A stretch of DNA of 64,000 nt from Chamaecrista fasciculata (taxonomy: Eukaryota > Streptophyta > Magnoliopsida > Fabales > Fabaceae), in assembly GCA_003254925.1 (NCBI GenBank), contig QANZ01011603.1:132849-196848 (forward strand). The letters run 5' to 3'. How positions within the stretch are numbered: position 1 is the stretch's first letter; every line of letters starts with the position of its first letter. Below, piece after piece: positions 56,156 through 64,000 of this stretch. The notes under the pieces were generated by a model. It was not told the DNA's origin. It was given only the letters and a program-made list of their open reading frames with translations, and did not search any database. The translations under genes were made by a program, and so were the position numbers.

Positions 56156-56611
56156 GGGTAAATTACATTTTGGTATCCTGTTCTATGGATGAGTTCCACT
56201 TTAGTACCTTGTTCTTTCAAAAGTGACACTTTGGTACCATGTTCTTTGCAACTATTATCTGTTAAGTTTCGATGGCGAAGTCGCACGTGACCATCATGTG
56301 CACAATAAAAAAACTCAAATGTCCATTTTCCTATCATTTTTCATGATTCAACGCTAAAACACTCAAAAATCGTGAAAAACACTAAGATTCAAAGTGAGAG
56401 GATTTTGGAGTGTTTTACCGTTTGAATCATGAAAAATGAAAGGAAAATAGACATTTGGGTATTTTTACTGTGCACGTGATGGTTACGTGAGATCTCACCA
56501 TCAAAACTTAAAAGAAAAATAAATTTGGGTACCAAAGTGTTAACAGTGCAAAAAACATGTTACCAAAGTGAAAATGATCGGTAGAACAAGGTACCAAAGA
56601 GTAATTTACCC
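56156..56611. mobile_element. Mutator-like foldback MITE
   Basis: Ends GGGTAAATTACA and AGTAATTTACCC; arms carry TTTGGTACC / GGTACCAAAG repeats as in 38191-38621, and an inner inverted repeat around TTTTCATGATTCAACGC-like sequence (56335-56440). Inserted in the T-run present at 51460-51470 in the sister region. Confidence 0.8.
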
Positions 56612-56783
56612 TTTTTTTTATAAACCAACTACTTAATGTAAGTTAAAATTTAATCAAAATATTTTTCTTTATATAATTTTGGTTTCTATCAATTAAATAT
56701 TCATCTAGGCAAAGCAAGAGCGTAAATCAACAAAATTCCAAACTTTATAACATGGTCCGGCTCTACTATCTGTAGCTCTACAN

Positions 56784-57087
56784 AAAAAAACTTCAAAAAC
56801 AAAAAATATGTAAGATCGGTGAAATCGTACGATCTTACGAGCAAAATAGCGATCCTACCACGATCTTGCTCAAAAACGATTCTGCATCCGATTTAACTAG
56901 ATCTTGCCTTGCAAGATCGTAAGATCGTAAGATCTTACGATTTAAATCTAGATTTTGACTGCACTGATCAAAGGGTACCAAAGTGGTAACGGAGTAAACC
57001 ACGGGGCACTAAACTGCACGAATTTTTCTTTCAAGGTACCAAAGTGGAACCGCCCCTAACTACAGGATACCAAACTGCAATTTACCC
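56784..57087. mobile_element. Right arm of a third foldback family
   Basis: Ends CCAAACTGCAATTTACCC, the inverse of the left end at 63444 (GGGTAAATTGCAGTTTGG). The left part is missing at the single N (56783). 56810-56950 is rich in short palindromes (GATCTTACGA, TAAGATCG). The right flank AAGAAAATA (57088-57096) equals the left flank of the copy at 63444. Confidence 0.75.
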
Positions 57088-57149
57088 AAGAAAATATACA
57101 TAGGTTATGACTCACGACTCATCTTTATGTACAGAAAAATTTAATATCT

Positions 57150-57191
57150 AGTTTATGGGGCTTCTGACATAGATTTAGAAGATTCTTTGTA
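57150..57191 (+). pseudogene. Ghost GFRLP-SAUR: only the 3'UTR with DST remains
   Basis: GGGGCTTCTGACATAGATTT then GATTCTTTGTAG (DST 57158-57191) and the following 600 bp match the SAUR-14 3' flank. Just before it is AIKK-type downstream DNA; the SAUR coding region is absent. Confidence 0.75.
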
Positions 57192-57818
57192 GTATATAGA
57201 ATCCATAACTTTTTGATTCTTTTGTTTTTTTCTCATTCTTTGTAAATGGAAAAAGAAATTGTCCATTTGTATTAAATTTACAAACAGAGTGTTCTCTGTT
57301 TTTTTGTCTAATTACCAATTTACAACAAATTCAACAATTCAAGAAGTTTCTCTATTTCTATCTATTCATAAATACTAGTAATACCACCACCACCGGGATT
57401 ATTTTTCTTCCATTGGTTTTTTTCAAATCTCAATCAATTGATGTGATCTTAATTAATAACTAATAAATACACAATCGAATTTTCACATATGGTCTACAAT
57501 AAATCATTGTAGCCTCAAAAGAAATAATCTTTAAAATCAATTACTAAGATAATGAGGCTTACCAGGCACCACTAGTAAGTTAGGTTTGTAAGATGCTTGA
57601 TCTTCAGCATGTGTAACGAACATAGAGAATCATTGACCATGTTTAACTACAAATTGAAGTTTGGACAAAAATAGGCCCAGTCACTGATATCTTTATCTTT
57701 TATTTTGTCATCGTTAGAAATCTGCCCAAGTCGTAGCAGAAAAGTCTGATTCAGTAGTCAGATACTGTATGTCATTAATGCATAATAAGCATACACATGT
57801 ATATATATATATATATAT
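57192..57818. other. Duplicate of the SAUR-14 3' flank
   Basis: Aligns with 52805-53440, including an (AT)n tract at about 57797-57818. No gene. Confidence 0.65.
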
Positions 57819-57819
57819 C

Positions 57820-57965
57820 CTCATTTCCAGCTAAGGTGACCAAAGGGTATATTGCAGTGTTATATTGAAGAAGAGCAAAAGAAGTTGTTTCCGGTTAGGA
57901 ATAGGGTTTCCTTCTTGTTTCTATTTTATCATACTTAAATGAACTTATGATCCTAATTTCTTGAA
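57820..57965 (+). pseudogene. Relic of an AIKK-type SAUR, duplicate of 53441-53590
   Basis: Same frameshifted VPKGY...EEQKR remnant with the same 30-bp insertion, so the damage predates this duplication. Confidence 0.75.
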
Positions 57966-58560
57966 AAAGAAGATACAGTAATTAGTCAATCTCAATTCTA
58001 AACTGGAAAATCAGAACCATACATTGCCTACCCAATTATCAGTCTCAATCAGTGTTATAAGGTTGAATTGGTCAAATTTTGCCAGTTAGCAAGCTAGTGA
58101 GATTAAGATTTAAGAGGTTCATTTCTTCAAAGCAAATGAATCTCACATGTAGGATTATGACCTCAAGAACAAGAAACATTTCTCTGCACTGGAATGACTT
58201 GATAGGTTTCTCGAGAACTATTTGACAGAAGGACTAGAAGAATTCTTCACTTGATATGTGTGTGATGAAAATAAAAGTCTGGGTTCAACTGATCTCTATG
58301 TACAAAGTCACATCCAAGTTCTACATATGTTTCCTCTGGTTGGATCAACAAGAAAGAAATTGTCTTGACTCGGTTGTTTCTTTCAAGTTTCAACAAAGCC
58401 CTCTATCTACTTTCTTTTTGCCTAAGTAGGGCCACATACATTTAATTTATCACATGAAGTGTTATAATTTACAAGCACAATGTAACCCTACATGCATGAA
58501 ATCTCCAATCTCCAACACTATATTTGAAGACACACCCATGTGATCCTTCAAATGCTTATG
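57966..58560. other. Distal upstream region of SAUR-16
   Basis: No gene; AIKK-type upstream region. Confidence 0.6.
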
Positions 58561-58564
58561 TTGA

Positions 58565-58620
58565 TGTCTCACCAACGTCATTTACTTGCATATCCTTATT
58601 CATCTCTATATCTATATATA
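58565..58620 (+). promoter_or_regulatory. SAUR-16 core promoter: TGTCTC and TATA
   Basis: TGTCTC at 58565-58570, TATATATA at 58613-58620, CATGTG at about 58538. Confidence 0.7.
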
Positions 58621-58704
58621 CACACACAAAGCATCCAATAACTCATCAAGTTCTCACATTCTTCATACACAAATTAGCCCACTCACTTCTTTCATACAGC
58701 AAAA

Positions 58705-58986
58705 ATGGACATCAAGAAGATCCTACGCCGATCTCTTTCAAGAGGGAAGGAAGAGAATTCGGTGTCCACAAAGGTGCCAAAAGGGTGTTTTGCAGTGTAT
58801 GTTGGAGAAGAGCAAAAGAAGAGGTTTGTGGTGCCTGTATCATACTTGAATGAACCTGAGTTTCAAGAATTGTTGAGCATGGCTGAGGAAGAATTCAGAT
58901 ATGATCATCCAATGGGCGGTCTCACAATTCCTTGCAGAGAAGACATCTTCATCGATCTCACTTCTCGATTTGCAGTATCATCATGA
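58705..58986 (+). CDS. SAUR: SAUR-16, AIKK-type SAUR protein, 93 aa
   Basis: Complete intronless SAUR close to SAUR-11: [41 protein letters not shown] with one extra residue before RF, and [12 protein letters not shown] (R for G). C-terminus [13 protein letters not shown]. It faces SAUR-17 (convergent, 1.7 kb apart). Confidence 0.95.
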   Translation: MDIKKILRRSLSRGKEENSVSTKVPKGCFAVYVGEEQKKRFVVPVSYLNEPEFQELLSMAEEEFRYDHPMGGLTIPCREDIFIDLTSRFAVSS

Positions 58987-60660
58987 TGCTTTTCTCAAAG
59001 AGATGTAAGAGTTGAACATGAAAAATGGATCTGATTTATATATCATGTGATTTGAAGAACTGATTCAACCAGAAAACCTAAAGTGGTTGAATTGAGTCAG
59101 TGAAGGCCAGAATTTGATAACTCGATAAGTTGGAAGGAATCAATGATCACACTCCCAAGAGATTTCATGAGTTTTATATCATGCAAGGGATGATGATGGC
59201 ACACAATACTCAGTCAAGGCTTCATTCATTGATTTGCTAGCTAGTAAAATCTAGCTTTCAAGAGATACATGATTGATTGAATTGTTCATGTAGAAAAAAA
59301 AAAAGATTGAACCGTTATGACTTATGAAGATTATGTGAAACATGTATCATAGATGATATTGAAATTTTGAAATGAAATATTCATTCATTTTTTTTCTTAC
59401 CCTGCTTTTGTTAATCTTCTCTAATTTGGCTCCAATTTTTATCGTCTATTATTTTTTGCTTTAGTTTTGGTATTTCTACAAAGCCAGAATATTCTTGTTG
59501 ATTCTATGTATCATGGATCATATCAAAATTTTGAAACGAAATATTCATTCATTTTTTTATTATTACTTAACGAAAATATACAAAGGTCATCTTTGTATAT
59601 AGAAAACTTTAATATTGAACACTTGAACATTAATACCTTGCCCTATGGCAAAACCAAACGAACGTGTCTTTGTCTTCAATAATTTTAGGCAAATATTGAA
59701 ATGTTGCTACCAAAATCAAAAAAATATTAGCCATTGATAGGAACAATATATAAGATAGAAAGCACATGGCGTGTTTCTCACGAGCATTTGTCTTTCAACA
59801 TGTAGTCTAGGATGCCACAAAGACAATGATGCCAAAGATTGTTACTAAAGATCTTAAGGCACAAAACTATTATCATCCACCTGATTGAATTAACGCATTT
59901 TTTGCTAAACCAACTAATTAATCCAAGATAAAATTTGATAAAAATAAAGTGAAGAGTTTTGGCCTTTAGAAGGTGATTTAACCAAAGTCGAATTATGTTA
60001 AGTATTAAGAGTAATTAACTAATTGCATAAGAAGATAATCTGTACTTGTATGTGATACCACAGTATTTAATAGTTAAATAGTATATTTATTCAAGCATAT
60101 TAGTTAATTTAATTGATTAATTATTAAATTAAGAAACAAAACAACCACTTAATTAAGTGAGTAATTAAGTAAATGAAGTAATTAAATTAATTGAATAAGT
60201 AAAATACCTTCAGAGTAAATCAGAGTGCTTTACTTGTACCATAATTAATTTTTTCCAGTGAGTGATCCTTTTGTTTTGGTATTGACCTTCAAGATTAAAT
60301 CCTCCCATTCCCAAAACACCTACCAAAACTTCATTGTTAATGGTACTCTATCTTCCTTACACATACTGTAAAACTAGGCATCTTACCAACCTCACTTGCT
60401 AGTGGTATGCTCTTATTATCTTAGTAATTGATTTTAAAGTTAATTTCTTTTAGGGGTATACTGAATTATTGAAGAGGATATATTAATGGATAAACAGAAA
60501 CAGAGAAATTCCATGAATTGTTCAGTTTGTTGTAAAATTTTTAATTAGATAAAAAAAAACAGAGAACACTCTGTGAATCTAACTCAGATCGACAATTTCT
60601 TTTTCCACTTACAAAGAATGAGAAAAACAAAAGAATCAAAAGGTGAGGGATTTCCTATAC
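58987..60660. other. Intergenic DNA between SAUR-16 and SAUR-17
   Basis: No gene. 58987-59890 is the AIKK 3' flank; from about 60335 homology is with 22717-23174. Confidence 0.6.
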
Positions 60661-60695
60661 TACAAAAAGTCTTCTAAATCTATGTTAGCAGCCTC
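60661..60695 (-). promoter_or_regulatory. DST-like element, SAUR-17 3'UTR
   Basis: Minus strand: GAGGCTGCTAACATAGATTT then GACTTTTTGTA; ATAGAT and GTA intact. Confidence 0.6.
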
Positions 60696-60714
60696 ATTTA
60701 CTTTGCTTTATACT

Positions 60715-60996
60715 TTATAGTCCATTCAACCGCAAAGTGATATCCAAGAATACATCCTCTCTGCAAGGAATTGTGAGGCCACCCTTTGGATGATCATATC
60801 CAAACTCTTCCTCAGCTTGACTCAGCAAGTCTTGAAATGAAGGTTGGTTCAAGTATGATATTGGGATCACAAAACGCTTCATCTTTTCTCCAACATACAC
60901 TGCAAGATATCCCTTTGGGACTTCTGCTGAAGATTTTGAAGCTACTTGGCTAACACTAGAGGAAACTCTTCTAATACCAGGTAAACGAAAACTCAT
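60715..60996 (-). CDS. SAUR: SAUR-17, GFRLP-type SAUR protein, 93 aa
   Basis: Complete intronless SAUR on the minus strand, with S for G at residue 2: [20 protein letters not shown]. Then [50 protein letters not shown] and DITLRLNGL. Head-to-head with SAUR-18 (start codons 1.18 kb apart), the same arrangement and distance as SAUR-12/SAUR-11. Confidence 0.95.
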   Translation of the reverse strand: MSFRLPGIRRVSSSVSQVASKSSAEVPKGYLAVYVGEKMKRFVIPISYLNQPSFQDLLSQAEEEFGYDHPKGGLTIPCREDVFLDITLRLNGL

Positions 60997-61095
60997 TTCT
61001 TATGTTTCTCTGCTAAAAGAGTAAGGTAGTGTTTAAATTTTGATTCTTGACGATTGAAATGACTTGTATTGCTTGTGAAGGTAATAGGGAATGCT

Positions 61096-61146
61096 TATTT
61101 ATAGTTGTTAAAGGGTAGCTATAAGAATGGGGTCATCTAAGAGACA
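61096..61146 (-). promoter_or_regulatory. SAUR-17 core promoter: TGTCTC and TATA
   Basis: Minus strand: TGTCTC (61141-61146) and TATAAATA (61096-61103); CATGTG at about 61176. Confidence 0.7.
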
Positions 61147-61179
61147 AGGGTTGTGTGTGCGTCATGAGAGATCACATGG

Positions 61180-62035
61180 GTTTGTCTAAGAGATTTAATT
61201 TTTCTATCAAGGATTGAGAAGTTGCATATATAAGAATGAACGAATGGATGACCCACCTTGTAAATTAGAGGACAATAGAGTACGCTCTTGCAATAAACTA
61301 GATATGCACAGCTACAACATATTTCTTGTTCAATGACTACTCAATTTTGAAGACATGCCTACCAATTATTGGTCTTAACAAGTGCTATAAGGTTGAAATG
61401 GGAAACAAAATTGCCAGTTAAGAAACTAGTCAGATTAAGATTTCAGATGAACTCAGATTATTATTAGCTTTAGATATAGCCTGAATCCTTATCCACTCTC
61501 ATAGGTTCCTTTCTTGTAAGCAGACAAATGTCACATGTAGGATGATGGCATTTCAGGCTAATTAGTTTTCAGTTTTCACATTTCACAAGGTTTTGTCTTG
61601 TCCCTTGTTCTCCACAACAACAAGACACATACATTTCTCTGTACTCAACGATGAATGATTTGATAGGTTTCTTAAGGGCTATTTACTTCAATGACTAGAG
61701 GAATTTTTTTTTTTACTTAGAATGTGAGTGATAAATGAGCAATAATTTGAAAATAAAATTTTGGGTTCAATTGATCTCAATTGACAGAGTCACATGCAAG
61801 ATCCACATATGTTTCCTCTAGTTGGATCAACAAGAAAGAAATTGTCTTGGCTCAGTTTTCCCTTTCAACAAAGCCCTAAATTTTCTTTCTTTTTGCGTAA
61901 GTAGGGTCACATGCATTTAATTTCTCACATGAAAGTGTTATAACATACAAGCACAAAGTAACCCTACATGGATGAAATCTCCAGTCTCCAACACTATATT
62001 TGAAGACATACCCATGTGATCCTTCAAATGCTTAT
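61180..62035. other. Shared upstream region of SAUR-17 and SAUR-18
   Basis: No gene. Inverted counterpart of 45245-46060. Confidence 0.7.
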
Positions 62036-62040
62036 GTTGA

Positions 62041-62090
62041 TGTCTCACCAATCTCATTTACTTCCACATCCTTATTCATCTCTATATATA
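62041..62090 (+). promoter_or_regulatory. SAUR-18 core promoter: TGTCTC and TATA
   Basis: TGTCTC at 62041-62046, TATATATA at 62083-62090, CATGTG at about 62014. Confidence 0.7.
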
Positions 62091-62174
62091 CACACACACA
62101 TCATCCCCTAACTCACCAAGTTCTCACATTTCTCATAAACAAATTAGCCCACTCACATCTTTCATACAGCAACA

Positions 62175-62462
62175 ATGGCCATCAAGAAGATCCTACGCCG
62201 GTCTCTTTCGAGAGGGAAGGAGGTGAATTCATTGTCCTCAAAGGTACCAAAAGGGTGTTTTGCAGTGTATGTTGGAGAAGAGCAGAAGAGATTTGTGGTG
62301 CCTGTATCATACTTGAATGAACCTGAGTTTCAAGAATTGTTGAGCATGGCTGAGGAAGAGTTCGGATATGATCATCTAACGGGTGGTCTCACAATTCCTT
62401 GCAGAGAAGACATGTTCATTGATCTCACTTCTCGATTTGCAGTATCGTCGTGTTGGGCATAA
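62175..62462 (+). CDS. SAUR: SAUR-18, AIKK-type SAUR protein with LTR-derived C-terminus, 95 aa
   Basis: Intronless [64 protein letters not shown], then YDHLTGG (L for P, T for M) and FAVSS. The normal stop TGA after SS is displaced by an LTR starting TGTTGGGCATAA, so translation adds Cys-Trp-Ala and stops at TAA (62460-62462) in the LTR. The SAUR core is untouched, so the protein may still work, but the native 3'UTR is moved 436 bp away. Confidence 0.93.
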   Translation: MAIKKILRRSLSRGKEVNSLSSKVPKGCFAVYVGEEQKRFVVPVSYLNEPEFQELLSMAEEEFGYDHLTGGLTIPCREDMFIDLTSRFAVSSCWA

Positions 62463-62891
62463 AAACAATACCCCAGCAGAGAATTAAAATAGAGAAACAA
62501 GATGGAATAATACTACGATCTCAACACAAGAGAAATTAACGTGGGAAACCCAAACCGGGAAAAAAACCCACGACCGTTGCCAAAAGACAACTAGAGAAAA
62601 TACTATGTGAAAATTATTACATCACACATCTTCTCTCAACCCTCACACCAAGTACACCCACACTCTCTCAAAGCAACTATTTGACTACACCTCCCACACT
62701 CTAACAACAAGAGGACAACTCTCAAATTAAATACAAGAGAGGGAAGAATTTATAAGTCTAATACAATGCTTAAAGTGTATTGACTTGGTGTACTTAGAAA
62801 ACAAACCCAAGGCCCCTATTTATATTGTTGAGACCCTCCCACATGCTTTACTCCAAGCGATGTGGGACTTTTAAGCAATCCCAACACGTCG
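62446..62891 (-). mobile_element. Solo LTR, 436 bp, inserted at the SAUR-18 stop codon
   Basis: Element 62451-62886 has ends TGTTGGG...CCCAACA and is flanked by CGTCG on both sides (62446-62450, 62887-62891). Removing it and one CGTCG restores TCGTCGTGATGC of SAUR-9 and SAUR-13. On the minus strand it begins TGTTGGGATTGCTTAAAAG, has AAGTCCCACATCG and a TATA-like AATATAAATAGG, so the LTR promoter points against SAUR-18. Confidence 0.92.
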
Positions 62892-63434
62892 TGATGCTTT
62901 TCTCGAGATGAAAGAGTCGAACATGAAAAATGGTTCTGGTATTTGTACCATGAGATTTGAAGAACAGATTTAACCAGAAAGCCCAAAGCGGTTTATCAGT
63001 TGAGTCAGTGAAGGCCAAAATTTTGATGAGTTTTATGTCATCCAAAGGAATCATTGATGACACACGATACTCAGTAAAGGCTTCATTGACTTGATAGCTA
63101 GTATAATCTAGCTTTCAAGAGATACATGATTGATTGAATTGTTACATGTTCATGTACCAAAAAAAGATTGAATTGTTATGAAGATTATGTGAAGTTTCAT
63201 GTATCATGGATTATATTGAAATTTTGAAATGAAATATTCATTTATTTTTTCTAATTCGATCTATATTTGGGGTTTTCATCGTTCTAAAACAATTCATATA
63301 CTTGATCATGAGCACTCAAGTTCTTGACAACAATCATTAATATTGCCAAGGTTCATTTTGAAGTGCAATATCTGATATTAATTGTTGTCTTCGAAAAAAA
63401 TATAAAGACTGTTAATTTTTTTCGTTTTTACTTC
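62892..63434. other. Displaced 3' flank of SAUR-18
   Basis: TGATGCTTTTCTCGAGATGAAAG... matches the AIKK 3' flanks. No gene. Confidence 0.65.
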
Positions 63435-63443
63435 AAGAAAATA

Positions 63444-64000
63444 GGGTAAATTGCAGTTTGGTACCCTGTGGTTAGGAGCGATTCCACTTTGGTACCCTGA
63501 AAGAAAATTTTTTGCATTTTGGTGCCCTCGTGGTTTGCTCCGTTATCACTTTGGTACGCTGTGATTATTTTCTGTTAGGATTTAACGGCAAATGTACGTT
63601 AAAATGTAAAAAATCTCCCAACAAGTCTTCTCTTATGCGTTTAAGTCCTTTTCCTTTACTAAAAGGGATCAAAACATAAAGAATTAATTATAAAAGGGTC
63701 TTTAGAATTCTAATATTACAGAATTTTCTCTTTTTCATAAGATTTCTTTTGAATAGGTCCTGATTTAATTACACTTTGATCTCAAAAGTTTATGATCTTT
63801 ATCAAAATAGTCCTTAGAACCTCAAAAGACAAATGAGCATCTATGATTTATCAAAAAATCATTATAATCACTATATTCAACTACAATTTTCATTCAAGTA
63901 CACTACAAACAAATCCAAAACCCCCAAATTTTTCCAAAATCAAGCCCCACAAATCAAAAACCCTCTCAACAATAAAATCAACATCATCAACAACTAATTT
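63444..64000. mobile_element. Left arm of a foldback element, cut by the window end
   Basis: Starts GGGTAAATTGCAGTTTGGTA with CACTTTGGTAC repeats, the inverse of the arm ending at 57087. Left flank AAGAAAATA (63435-63443). The right arm is outside the window, and the last 150 bp (CCCAAATTTTTCC...) are presumably internal. Confidence 0.7.

Noticed and set aside
62451..62886. Cassandra-type TRIM
   Set aside because: No 5S-like sequence, no second LTR, no primer-binding site seen; better explained as a solo LTR.

Overview
The window is nuclear DNA of a flowering plant, most likely a eudicot and plausibly a woody rosid; the species cannot be fixed from the sequence. It is AT-rich and dominated by one intronless family of about 92-residue proteins, the SAUR (Small Auxin Up RNA) proteins. 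I count 17 intact SAUR genes, one frameshifted and truncated SAUR, and about eight relics or ghosts. Two subfamilies occur. The 'GFRLP' type begins MGFRLP and resembles soybean auxin-induced X15/15A/10A5 proteins. The 'AIKK' type begins MAIKK or MDIKK. No rRNA, tRNA or CRISPR was seen.

Layout. 1-22716: GFRLP genes only (SAUR-1 to SAUR-8) in a duplicated series, all on the + strand, interrupted by an RTE-clade LINE (4143-7476) carrying a nested LTR fragment and a 352-base gap, a higher-order tandem repeat (about 11.94-13.26 kb), two foldback elements and a DEAH-box helicase pseudogene (20866-21710). 22717-27730: an AIKK/GFRLP block (SAUR-9, SAUR-10, two relics). 27735-44430: 16.7 kb without SAUR genes, holding an eight-copy tandem array (30.36-36.7 kb), a probable gene-carrying Helitron with an NSE1-like exon (about 37.5-43.05 kb), foldback elements and a small LTR. 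44430-64000: alternating AIKK and GFRLP genes (SAUR-11 to SAUR-18) with LTR, Helitron and foldback insertions.

How the genes work together. SAURs of this short class are known to bind and inhibit PP2C.D phosphatases, which keeps plasma-membrane proton pumps phosphorylated and promotes cell expansion. Their mRNAs are typically auxin-induced and very unstable. The sequence shows both control layers: a TGTCTC auxin-response core and a CATGTG box upstream of a TATA box about 90-120 bp before the ATG, and in the GFRLP genes a DST-like instability element just after the stop. The copies differ in whether these signals survive, so the cluster looks like a set of near-identical proteins with diverging control.

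The strongest single observations are: a 436-bp LTR inserted exactly at the stop codon of SAUR-18; a 1.7-kb LTR in the 3'UTR of SAUR-12, whose DST is also mutated; foldback elements with 9-bp target duplications, one insertion apparently shared by two duplicated blocks; three versions of a head-to-head GFRLP/AIKK gene pair, one inverted; and two higher-order tandem arrays. No clearly new biochemical system was found.
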